From Xestospongia muta (Eukaryota > Porifera > Demospongiae > Haplosclerida > Petrosiidae), in assembly GCA_963693285.1 (NCBI GenBank), contig OY848921.1:2309646-2373645 (forward strand): DNA of 64,000 bases. Direction: 5' to 3'. This document shows, piece after piece, positions 24,601 through 35,309 of the stretch. A program made the translations under genes and the position numbers. How positions within the stretch are numbered: position 1 is the stretch's first letter; each line of letters opens with the position of its first letter. The notes beneath the pieces were generated by a model. It made no database searches and had not been told where the DNA came from. It worked only from the letters and a program-made list of their open reading frames with translations.

Positions 24601-27380
24601 TAAAAATTAGATCCTCAGCTGGTCAACATTACAGCTGCTATAACATGAGTTTAAGAGTGTATATGAGTTATCTTATGGAGGACACCTTTTTAAACTTGGC
24701 ATTTAATTAAATTAGACTGGTATACTCTTGTTAAGGTAAAGGACCAGTTAACACACATATAGTGGGTGTTATGGGAGAAAATAGACTCCTGTGAGAGACA
24801 ATTAGTGAAAAATGTGTCTAATCAATTCATTATCTGTCTGAACTAAATGATACAGCTGGTACAAGAATAAATTGTATAAGTACAAGGTGAGAAGAATCTA
24901 TTGACACACAGACTGTCCAATTTGTATCAGTAGTAGTAAATAAACTATCAAATAACTGCACATTGGTTTATGATAATGACTTGTTAAACCTGTATTACTA
25001 ACTGGACAATCCTGTTTGACATGTATATACTGCATAGCTATATTATATATATATATATTTATATATATATATATATACACACATATATTTAGAGAAAAGA
25101 AAAGTAGTGTATACACTTGAAGACATTCTTTATAACATTAATATTATTTTCAATGATTTCACTAAATTTGTAGCTGACATCTTTAAGTCATGAATATCAT
25201 TATATAACTTTGATTGACAGGGTCTATCTCTTAACAAGAACACTACGGATTAGAGGATTCTTAACAGTCCAATATCATGTTATATGAAGTTTTGTACTAG
25301 TAAATAATAATGTTCATAATGTACAAATTATTAAAGATCATTGCTTAGTAAAAACATTACTAGCTGTTAATAAGTACTGTGTAATTCCTTATGATGTGTT
25401 ATCACATACTGTACATAACCTTCTCTATACTGACTTAGTGAGAACAGTCACACTGTCTATCTCAAGGACATCACAATGACCATTCCTGGTCATACTAACT
25501 AATCAATAAAGACAGTCATTAATAGCATAACCACTAACTAACTGATAACAAAGAACCAATACTCTTAAGGAGAAAAGGTCATCATGTGATAACCAAACTA
25601 TTGAGTAGATAACTTGTTAACTGAGAACATAGAGTAAATATGGAATGACACAATCTGGAACAACTAAGAATCTACTCAGATTGTCAAGAATCGGACGATT
25701 TATTCTCCAACATTGTCTTTCTCTTTATTAATCTTTTATCCATCTGCCAATAATCTCTTCATCTGTCCATCCATCAATCCATCCATCCGTCCGTCCGTCC
25801 ATTCATACCAGATCTAAGAAGAAGTCACCGACACATGAGTGTATTCCCCAATCCGGTAATAGAGCCTCCAATCGTTCATGTAAAGTTGAATGCAGTGTAT
25901 AAAGATCTTCAACACGATAGAAAATTGTATTGACGTCTCTTTCAGAAATGATAGGCTGAGTTGTGCTGGTTAGTGCTAGCAACGGTTTACGATAGTACTA
26001 GAGAGAAGACAAAGTGTCAAACAGTTAATATATGATAATGTGATACTAGAGAGAGGACAAAGTGTCAAACAGTTAATGTATGTTAATGTAATACTAGAGA
26101 GAGGACAAAGTGTCAAACAGTTAATGTATGTTAATGTAATACTAGAGAGAAGACAAAGTGTCAAACAGTTAATGTATGTTAATGTAATACTAGAGAGAGG
26201 ACAAAGTGTCATACAGTTAATAAATGTTAATGTAATACTAGAGAGAGGACAAAGTGTCAAACAGTTAATGTATATTAATGTAATACTAGAGAGAGGACAA
26301 AGTGTCAAACAGTTAATGTATGTTAATGTAATACTAGAGAGAGGACAAAGTGTCATACAGTTAATAAATGTTAATGTAATACTAGAGAGAGGACAAAGTG
26401 TCATACAGTTAATAAATGTTAATGTAATACTAGAGAGAGGACAAAGTGTCAAACAGTTAATGTATATTAATGTAATACTAGAGAGAAGACAAAGTGTCAA
26501 ACAGTTAATGTATATTAATGTAATACTAGAGAGAAGACAAAGTGTCAAACAGTTAATGTATGTTAATGTAATACTAGAGTCTGTCCTAGTTGAGAAGAGC
26601 CCTCTATTAAAAACTCAATGTGATAAACATAGAATGTAGTTTGAGGAATTGTCACAATTTATTACAAGCATTTTGTATTCCATTATTTTTAATCATACAT
26701 TTATTATTTTTTCATGTACATAATGTTATAACAAAATAGTTGTCCACATAATTAGAGTATAATTTTGAATTTTTTGTGCGGCAAATGGCAGCCTGACCAA
26801 TGTGAAAATTGTTCTTCATTAAAATCTCAAAGGTAAAGAACACAAGGAATTCAAAAGATTTTCATATCTAAATGACAGTTGTTTACTCAGACAGACTATT
26901 ATTGTAAATGATAAATATTTTTAAAGGCATCATTCTGAATGTAATGATAACAATATATTAGTTTATTTTGAAACTAATATAATTAAATAAACTAAAAAAA
27001 CTAAAAGTGACAATAGTTAAAATATTAGTAATACTTGACTCCCAACATCAAACATTTCCTCAATACAAACACTATATGTATAATGAGTACATTGTGTAAG
27101 GTTATCCAATTATGTGACTGATTTATAACATACATACATTACTGGTCATTGTCTTCTGTTCTATTCACAATTCAATCCATCCATTGTTCTATCTATCCAT
27201 CCATTCTAGTCTCTATCAATCCATTTACCTCTTTGGTGACTTGAAGGCAATCCAGATAAGCTTTCTCTGCTGTAACAATTCCAGCTACTACTAGTTTTCT
27301 GATAACTAATACTTCACCATGTACCACTACTGTATCACGTCTTACTGGATATATTCTTGATGAACGAGCTGATAAGGACT

Positions 27381-27430
<50 letters not shown>

Positions 27431-30400
27431 AGGGAGAGGGAGAGGGAGAGGGAGAGGGAGAGGGAGAGGGAGAGGGAGAGAAAGAGAGATGTAATTTCAA
27501 ATATTATTACATCCATTAAATAGTTCCAATTATGATGGCAATTCCCATAGTGAGTTAGTTTGTAGGTGTGATTTTGAAGCAACCTGATCACACAGACACA
27601 CACACACACCATTTGGAACAAAACCATTAAAACACAAGCTGTTCCATTACTAAAATCAACAAGTAAAATAATCATAAGCTAATATATCAACAACAATATA
27701 GGGACCAACAATACAGGGACCAGCAATACAGGGACCAACAATACACGGACCAACAATATAGGGACCAACAATACAGGGACCAACAATATAGGGACCAACA
27801 ATACAGGGACCAACAATATAGGGACCAACAATATAGGGACCAACAATACTCCACGATTATAATATTACAAATAGTCAACTGTTCCAAATACTATTACCGT
27901 GACATACAAAACCAATAACACATGGAAATAGATACAAAATAGAACTATTGACACCACACAATTGTATCCTATATAATTGGATGTACTATCACATGTTCTA
28001 TACATATCATTATCTGATATAGTATCAATAATCAGATAAGTCCGTAGTACTCATTCCTACTAACAGACAATACCCAATTACATGTACATATAGGTATAAA
28101 TACATGTACTAGTACATGTATATTGTAAATTACATAACTGACAATAGTAGTAATGTTATTAAATTAAATCACAATAAATTAATCGGATAAGAGGAGGTAG
28201 GAAGGAAGATAGACTTTACAATACAATAGCCTAACAGTCAAGGTAATGTCCCTGTCATATTGCAACAAAGACTGCTAGGTAAGTACACATCATTGTTGTC
28301 AGTTTACATGCAAATGTGTCTACATAGTGATATATTAACTGACCATACTTGATGCTAATTGCAAAGTGACAAACAAAACAGAGACAATAATAATGTAGAC
28401 CTTTATTTTGTAACTCTGGACTCTAGGTCTTCTTCTAGGTCTTCTTCTATTAATAATGTCATCATAGTTGAAATTAAATCATTTACCATAAGATGAAATC
28501 ACACCATTGCAACAATACAAATGTGTCTGTCATATCAATAACAGAAGCTACTCTGTTCTAGTATAGTGTCACTGCTAACTTTGCCTAAGAAAACTGTCAG
28601 ACTAGTCTCGAGATTATTGACAGTGCTTAGTTCAATAATATAATATAATTTAGATGAAAATATGCTATTACTTTCAACCTTAAACACATCCCTAACCTCC
28701 CCCAAACTCAGAAGCATAACATTGTATTCTACATCTAGTAACTTCTGACTTATAATATCAATAACAAGTGGGTGGAGCTAACAACTAATAAATATAGTGA
28801 CAGCTGCATGCATACAAGCAAAACACAATATCTCATACAATAAAGTTTACTTGTTTGAAATCACAAATATATCTATATCATATTGTATACTTTATTATAG
28901 GGACCATTACACTTACATGGAGTTTATACCAAAAGTAGACAAGGCCATACGTAACAGGAACTAAGTTAAACATAACCATTTGGTCAAAAAGACACTATTA
29001 ATGTGAATGATTGAAATTTACAAACAAAGTACATTGCATCATTGACTACTAGCATGTATTATGTATATAGTATACTATATAATACATAGTAATGCCATAT
29101 TACCAATATAAACACAGTACTTGTGTATAATGTAATATTATAAATGCATGTACTGCATTTATCAGTGTATAATGTAATATACAATGTTACTAGTACCGTA
29201 AACATCAAACTGCAATGTTGTCATTAGTTTAGCATTCCACAAACAGGTTTCTAAGATAAACATATATACCATAACACATACTATATATAGCGCACACATA
29301 TATATATTAACTCTGCCACAGGAAATAGAGAGAGTCACATTTCCAAGTAATACTTGCACTATCAATAAACACATACCAATAGCAGTCCATAAAACTTGTG
29401 TATACATACACTATTGTCTGGAAAGTACAGGTTAGTGTCTCTAATACAGACAATTGTAGATAAACTAGGTAAACTTTGAATTATGTCCTTGATATCACTA
29501 TTCAGAGTATCACTACTATGAGTCTATGGCACCTTCCAACAAGTACAGTCTGATTGTGTATATTCTTGAGAGGCAACTTATTTTATTCAAAAGTTATATG
29601 TCCACATTGAACAAGATTATTATCTAATAATAGCTTTTAACAATATTCATAATGGTCTATAGAGTATCTAAGTTGCATTAGAATGAGTAGGCCAAACAGA
29701 CTGATTTACTTCAGATAAAAGGCCTAGGATAAACACTCAGCCCCCATATTGCCAGAGGGCTACTATCATACTTTGAGAGTATTTTCTCTCCAGAACACTT
29801 ATCATTGTGATCGTGATTGTATCTGCTCACTTGCTAAATGACTATTATATACACACGAGAGATAGGAATCCTTTAACATAATATTCCTATTGAAGACTAA
29901 GAGTATAAACGTACATAAGTGTATATATAAAGATGACATGGAAGGCTAGAGGGTGTGGTACAGTAATTGAGTAACCCTTAAATCACAAACGGTCACACCC
30001 AATGCTATAGTAAAGCCATGGTTACAGCGTGCATCAGTCAATGGTCAGTGAGTACAGTTTCATAACAGCTACAACAACTACAACAGTGATATATTAATCA
30101 TAACTATCAAAATGGACATTGAGGTTTGTATAAATATATACAGTTATTGTGTGGACTAAAAATAACTACAGTAAAAGTGGCGTTATCATATCTTTATATA
30201 GATACATACATACACACACATTTAACTCTTTATAATACATGTACATGTACGTGAACAAAATATTAAAAATGTTAAGAAAACAAAACAAGTTGACAATGTT
30301 ACAATTAATTCTCTCCTGTTTCACAACTCTAGTAGTGGATATCGTCATTTTCATATTATCTTATATAATGATATTAATAACAAGGAAAAAACAACTATAA

Positions 30401-32533
30401 TAAACTCTAACCTATCAATTATATTAGAGTAGTAGACAATGTTCACTGATACTTAAACTACATTAATTTGTACATGCAATTCCCAATTGGTAAAGTCCCT
30501 ATTGGCTATCGATCATAAAATTTACAAGCTACAGCTGCTATAGACTTAAACATCAATTCATCGTAATGCAGGCTATAAATGTACATTATTGTTTATATGC
30601 CCACAAATTGTCTAAGGTATGGTAGGGACTATTCATTTCTATTATATCACAATTAAATCAATAATAGACTACATTTCACCTAAAAATATACAATTATCTA
30701 GAACATTCTCTAATCTCTAGCTAAAAACATTGACACACCTGCTCATTTCTCAAGTTGATAATCACTTTCAAAGTGTCTTCTACGAAAAAACTCGTATATA
30801 TATTTCAAAACTCAACCTCAATATAATTTTAACCCCAAAACATTAACACAGACTGTATCAAACACTGTATGTTGCTGTCTAGCAACACATCAACTTCTCT
30901 CAATACAACATGTATTGTTAAAAAAGGTGTTACTTACCTGTCTTATAGACATGTCGTAGGGGATTAAGTGGGTGGGGCTTGAAGGATCGCTGTGACTGAG
31001 ATCAGAAGAGGGTGAGTGAGAATGATAAGGTGAAGAGTCTTGTATCTCTGCCAGCATCTGTTGAAGTCGTTCTTCGTCTTCAAGATTGTCACTAAATTGA
31101 TTTTCCAAAACCTGTGCAGCTCTATTACGTTTTTCTCTCTTATTGCTATTTGGACGTAAGTTTACACCCGAGGGTGTGGTTGGTTCAGGAGACAAACTTC
31201 GCCTAGAATCACTCAATGATGACATAGAGTTGCTCCGAGAGGCAAAAATGGTATCCCTGAGAATGTAGGTGAGTGTACTTTCAGCCAAATTGTGGTAAGC
31301 ACTTGTTTCAATATCATTAATACTCCCTGTTTCACCTTCTTGGTCTTCACTGCGTCTGTCATCTTCTTCATCATCAGATTGCTCATATTGTTCATTCTCT
31401 TCCTCTTTGTCATTCTGAAAGATTGATCCAGCGTGACCAAATTCCAAACCTAAATTAAGACTTAGATCTTTTGCCTTGTTAACCATTGTTAATGTGAGTC
31501 CTCCCTCCAAGTTCTCCTCTGTTGGAGTCCGTTCACCAGTCGCACCAGTAGCAACAGCACCCTCGTCCTCCGGCATGAAGTATAAATCTCGCGTTAAAGT
31601 ACTACTTTTCTCCATCCAGTGTTGCTCATTTGAAGAAAAGGAACCATGTATTGGTAAGGAATCGTGCGAATGAATATCACTAGAAGCAATGACAGTCTTA
31701 ACAGAGGACAACAATTCATGTTCATCGTCAGAATCATGATTGTGAATTCCGCTTCCATTTGATAATCTCTTTGTCTCTTTTCCCGGTATATCCATGTGAA
31801 TATGAGGATGGACTAAATAAGGTCTACGTTCACTTTTATAGAATACCTGTGATAGATCTTGTAAAGTTAACTGGTTTGGTGAGTTTCCTGTTGGTGACTC
31901 AACATCAATTATCGTATCAAGTCGTTCTTGATCTGGAGACACAGAGAGTCTCTCTTGTGGTTGTCGACTCACTGAAGAGTCACTCATTGATCTCTTTCTT
32001 GACACCAATTTATGAGAGTTTGTGCTAGTTTCTTCCACTATAGGAGTTGTTGCTTTTCTCTCTTCTTCTTCAAAGTCAAAGATGGTTTCTATCTCTGCTG
32101 ATGACCAGTGCTTTGTCCCTTGGACTTTTCTTTTAACACGACGAGCTAACTTCTCGTCTCGTCTGTCAACGTGTTCAAAAACTCTTCTTCTCAAAGATGA
32201 GTCCGATAAATCGCCTGTTAGAGTCGGTTCTTGACTAACACTGACGACAGTTTCTTCTACCTGACTAATGTCTACCTTGTCAATACCAGGCGGCGATTTG
32301 GCGGCTTCTTCTTGAGAGGTATGGATGTTCTGCCCCCTATCACTCTGTTTTTGTTGTAGCCACGCCAAGAGAAATTCCTCCTGTTGAAGACGTTTGTTGA
32401 AGCTTTCTATTCTTCTTTGGCAGGCGTTGATGGCCGTTTCAATATCCTGTGGCTCTTCTTGAAGACCCACCCACTCAGGAGGACTGCAGCCAAAGCGTTC
32501 CAGCCATTTATCACTCAACCACACCTGATCCAT
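18690..32533 (-). CDS. BCR: BCR: Rho-family GEF and GAP (coiled coil, DH, PH, C2, RhoGAP)
   Basis: Exons (minus): 30938-32533, 27229-27378, 25809-25997, 22751-22855, 22537-22588, 22427-22479, 22178-22291, 21991-22121, 21835-21914, 21613-21752, 21434-21559, 21172-21247, 20794-20858, 20694-20736, 20579-20647, 20294-20502, 19771-19943, 19571-19710, 19367-19501, 19212-19317, 18690-19146. They sum to 4209 nt, exactly 1402 codons plus stop, all with GT-AG borders in phase. Residues about 30-66 match the BCR oligomerisation coiled coil; about 70-530 is Ser/acidic-rich. DH is about 555-755 (LRKPIERLQSYSLVLTDLCQHTPENHP), PH about 770-950, C2 about 975-1085, and RhoGAP about 1105-1265 with arginine finger Arg1153 (GIYRVAG) and NLATLFGPNLLRP. 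The C-terminus SII fits a class I PDZ ligand, paralleling STEV of human BCR. The protein should activate and inactivate Rho/Rac/Cdc42-type GTPases. The alternative assignment is ABR, but the coiled-coil exon favours BCR. Confidence 0.95.
20030..20290. repeat. TAATAACTAG-type minisatellite
   Basis: Irregular array of AATAACTA / TTATAACTAG units in the intron between BCR exons 16 and 17. Confidence 0.9.
20886..21150. repeat. 86-bp tandem repeat, about 3 copies
   Basis: The unit starts TACATGTATAATATACTAAT at 20891, 20977 and 21063, exactly 86 bp apart, inside the intron between BCR exons 12 and 13. Confidence 0.95.
23574..23687 (-). CDS. Candidate alternative first coding exon of BCR
   Basis: ATG at 23687 opens 38 codons (MDFCRSSPLYSSLPCYKQYE...) and ends exactly at a strong donor (AAAAAT/GTGAGTG, boundary 23574) in phase 0. 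The next downstream BCR exon (22751-22855, CKNLKLYKDY) also begins in phase 0, so splicing would give a short BCR isoform lacking the coiled coil and the first part of the DH domain. A TATA box lies about 70 bp upstream. No protein-family match for the 38 residues; the case rests on splice signal, phase and promoter. Confidence 0.55.
23753..23758 (-). promoter_or_regulatory. Intronic TATA box
   Basis: Minus-strand TGTATAAAAGG, about 66 bp 5' of the ATG at 23687, within BCR intron 3. Placement fits a core promoter with a roughly 35-40 nt leader. Confidence 0.5.
24336..24363. repeat. (TTTC)n microsatellite
   Basis: Seven TTTC units within BCR intron 3. The rest of that intron (about 23000-25800) is AT-rich and shows no other coding signal than the candidate exon at 23574-23687. 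Confidence 0.9.
25994..26580. repeat. 48-bp minisatellite carrying a 3' splice site in every unit
   Basis: TACTAGAGA recurs at 25996, 26044, 26092 and so on to 26572, always exactly 48 bp apart (12 units plus a partial). On the minus strand each unit reads a TTAACTG branch-like sequence, then a polypyrimidine tract and CTCTCTCTAG/TA. The first unit is the real acceptor of BCR exon 3 (exon begins at 25997). The unit is a multiple of three, so long open frames appear on both strands; these are artefacts. Confidence 0.97.
27381..27482. repeat. (GA)n/(GGGAGA)n microsatellite
   Basis: Directly upstream (on the minus strand) of BCR exon 2, giving that exon a very long polypyrimidine tract. The mirror composition of the CT/CCCTCT array at 5855-6105. 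Confidence 0.95.
27693..27850. repeat. 15-bp minisatellite
   Basis: About ten units of GGGACCAACAATA(T/C)A in BCR intron 1. The repeated Cys-Trp-Ser-Leu-Tyr frame over it is not a gene. Confidence 0.95.
27851..30937. other. Rest of BCR intron 1, no other gene seen
   Basis: About 3 kb of AT-rich intron between the large first coding exon and exon 2. No second exon series, tRNA or transposon ends were recognised. Confidence 0.5.
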
Positions 32534-33424
32534 CAGTTATAACAACTAATTTTATTGACTTCTTTTAGAAAGCAAGCCAAACTATAAGTCTTCAATAATT
32601 ATTCCAGTGGATTCTTAGCCTGCCACCGCTTTGCTAATCAGTGCTTCAAGCAAGCACTTTCTTGTTCAGTTCCACAACAAACACTCAACTAATTCTCAAT
32701 GCACACAAAGATAAACAAGCTCATTCGTTTACAAACCTATCGCATTGTACAAATATCATTAATAATAACGGCAGTCTAAACACAATAGCTCACGTGGATA
32801 ACTCCGCCCACTTTAATTATAATTATCAATATCATCAAGTAATCAAGGCTTTGATTTCAGAGCATGGAGGAAGTAAGTTATTTTGTTTAATAGTTTTGTG
32901 GGGTGCATAGCAGTGTACTACTAGGTATGAATCACAGCTTATGTTGCTCGAGACATTGCTACAAGACCTGTCAATGTAATGAACATACATTCTACATTCA
33001 CACTAGCCCCAGAGCACTGAAATGACCTAAGATGTATACACGTATTTAGTAACTGACTAACTGTAAGCAGCTGTAATTAACTCATATGCCACACCCCTAA
33101 CTCCACCTCCTGACCTAATTGCTTTACGGCTTACGCACCTTTTTAATGCAGTTAGTGTACATAAAACACCTTCAAACCATTAGCTTATAAAAACACAACC
33201 ACTCACAATTAGTTACTAAATGAAAAAAGAAGGTAAGCACATGAGTGAAATCTTATAAATGGCAGCCACATTTGACCATAAATAGACATAAGACCACTAC
33301 TAACACAGGCTTCCAGCTGTGTAAATTATTGATTCTAAGGCTGCTTCCATCATTTCTGCAGGGAATACTGCCTGATCCCTCAAGCTACTACCAGCAGATT
33401 CCAACCATAGACTAGGCTGAAATC
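32534..33424. promoter_or_regulatory. Divergent intergenic region of BCR and the first LRR gene
   Basis: Separates BCR (minus) from LRR gene 1 (plus). On the plus strand a TATAAAAA at 33186-33193 is followed by a short leader with a strong donor (GAAG/GTAAGC at 33233) and an acceptor TTTCTGCAG ending at 33361. LRR gene 1 therefore probably has a 5'-UTR intron. The leader contains an upstream ATG (33220) that, after splicing, would stop within a few codons. Confidence 0.5.
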
Positions 33425-35041
33425 ATGACGTTGAAGACCTTTTTGCTTGTTTGCCTTGCTATATTGTTCCAGCAAATTTACAGCTATCCTCAACACGTTA
33501 TTGATGAAGCTATCAACAGGAGAGATCAATGGTGGCAAAGTCAAGAAGACAAGCGTCTGCAAGCAAAGAAAGCAGAGGCCATTCGAATCATTAACCAACC
33601 TCAACATAAGCCTCCTTTGCAAGCAACTGCTTCACAGGACAAGATGGCTCTTGAAGCAATGTATTCAGCTACTAATGGCGCACAATGGGCCAATAACTCA
33701 GGCTGGATGAAAGGCGATCCTTGTCAAGACTATTGGTATGGGATTTACTGCAGTGAGTCAGGGAGAGTTCTGCAAATTAATCTTGTTTATAATCTGCTCT
33801 CTGGTTCTCTTCCTGTCGATATGGCACGTCTAGATCAACTCCAAGTGCTGCGCCTGTACAGCAATAACATTGGAGGTACTATGCCTGCAGGACTTTTCTC
33901 TTTGAACTCGATAGAAATCATTGATGTTGATAACAACCAAATCGGAGGTACCCTACCTGGCACTATTTCCATGGCTAATGTCACCACATTGAATCTTTAT
34001 GCTAATAATTTTGGAGGTACTATACCGACAGTTTGGAACACCCCAAATCTTCAGGTTCTATCACTCTCATCTAATCACTTCGAAGGTCCCTTACCAACAT
34101 CTTTGAGTCGTGTTACCACATTGGAAGAGCTTGTAGTCTCTCGTAATACTCTCACAGGTGACTTTCCATCTGAATATGGACAATTAACCAACTTGCAACA
34201 ACTCTGGCTGTTCTCAAATAACTTTGATCATCCTCGCATTCCTGAATCGTGGTCGCAAATGACAAAGTTAACTAGTGTGGAAATTGATGGACTCTATGGT
34301 GATTTTCCAGATTTTATAGGGACAAGCTGGAGTCAAGTTGAATACCTTTTATTAGTGAATGGTTACATGACAGGACAATTCCCAACCTCACTGTGCAACT
34401 TGAAGAAAGTTCAATTTTTGGGACTTTACAATAATTCGCTCAAAGGTGATCTTCCTAGTTGCATTTGCAATTTACCACAATCCCTTCAATATTTTGAACT
34501 CTCTGATAACCAAATTACCGGACCTATTCCAGACTGTATTGGAAACTTGACCGGTATTGTCAATCTCTATTTCTCGCGAAACAATATATCTGGTTCACTT
34601 CCTCGCTCCATTGGCAATTTAAAACATATGGAAATTTTAGATGTTAGCAATAATGGTATATATGGCACAATTCCATCCACATTTGCTAATCTTATCGGAA
34701 CAACCGTTCAATTAGGTGTCTGTTACAACAAACTCTCTACCATTGAAGATGGCCTCGAGCAGTTCTTTGATTTCATCAAAGGATATAGTTGTCTGTTATA
34801 TAATAATCCATGGAGTTGTCCTTTACCTTCTTTTGTTCCTAAAGATTGCCAAGCCACATGCTCTGATTGTAATTCAGGAAGCACGCATGCTTCTTGTACA
34901 GCATGTATCAACAATAGTGATTGTGGGTGGTGTAATGAGGGAGGCAACTGTCTCGAAGGATCTGCTAGTGGTCCTGGTGATTATTATAGGTGCGAGATGT
35001 CTGATTGGTCTTATGGATCTCAAGCCCATTGTCCAAGCTAG
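33425..35041 (+). CDS. Secreted leucine-rich repeat protein with C-terminal PSI-like domain (1)
   Basis: 538 residues, coding part in one exon. A signal peptide (about 1-20; TFLLVCLAILFQQIYSYP) is followed by a helical linker. A plant-type LRR N-cap comes next (about 68-115; DKMALEAMYSATNGAQW, GDPCQDYWYGIYC). About a dozen 24-residue repeats have the plant-specific LxGxIPxx / L..N.(I/L).G pattern (about 118-440). A Cys-rich end (about 450-538; CSDCNSGSTHASCTAC, CGWCNEGGNCLEGS) resembles a PSI domain. Several N-x-S/T sequons support secretion. No kinase or transmembrane segment was seen. Function unknown; recognition of ligands or microbes is inference. Tandem paralogue downstream. Confidence 0.9.
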   Translation: MTLKTFLLVCLAILFQQIYSYPQHVIDEAINRRDQWWQSQEDKRLQAKKAEAIRIINQPQHKPPLQATASQDKMALEAMYSATNGAQWANNSGWMKGDPCQDYWYGIYCSESGRVLQINLVYNLLSGSLPVDMARLDQLQVLRLYSNNIGGTMPAGLFSLNSIEIIDVDNNQIGGTLPGTISMANVTTLNLYANNFGGTIPTVWNTPNLQVLSLSSNHFEGPLPTSLSRVTTLEELVVSRNTLTGDFPSEYGQLTNLQQLWLFSNNFDHPRIPESWSQMTKLTSVEIDGLYGDFPDFIGTSWSQVEYLLLVNGYMTGQFPTSLCNLKKVQFLGLYNNSLKGDLPSCICNLPQSLQYFELSDNQITGPIPDCIGNLTGIVNLYFSRNNISGSLPRSIGNLKHMEILDVSNNGIYGTIPSTFANLIGTTVQLGVCYNKLSTIEDGLEQFFDFIKGYSCLLYNNPWSCPLPSFVPKDCQATCSDCNSGSTHASCTACINNSDCGWCNEGGNCLEGSASGPGDYYRCEMSDWSYGSQAHCPS

Positions 35042-35309
35042 ATTTATAGCTGATCACGAGTGTTAATGCTACATATTGTTTACTCTGCTATAATTTTAAA
35101 TCATTTGCTGTTTTAGTTTATTTGCTACATGTGCTTAGATAGATATATAGCATATTCATTGCCTCCCAAAATTACTATGATTTTCATTGACCTTTTATTA
35201 TTAATAATAAAGCAGCTTTCAAGAAGTCTGAACTCACTCCCTCTTGGTAAGAACCTTTATATGAACAATCTATGGCATTGCTTTATGCTGTCATTGACTT
35301 TGCAGGAAC
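35042..35309. other. Spacer between the two LRR genes
   Basis: No coding exon. An acceptor-like GACTTTGCAG ends just before the second start codon, suggesting that the second gene also has a 5'-UTR intron whose first exon lies in this spacer. Confidence 0.5.

Noticed and set aside
25994..26580. CRISPR-like regular array
   Set aside because: Units are contiguous with no unique spacers; it is a minisatellite in a eukaryotic intron.
25976..26639. Long open frames on both strands with 16-residue repeats
   Set aside because: They arise because the 48-bp minisatellite unit is a multiple of three; no start context, no homology, and the array is intronic to BCR.
27687..27887. Cys-Trp-Ser-Leu-Tyr repeat frame
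   Set aside because: A 15-bp minisatellite in BCR intron 1.
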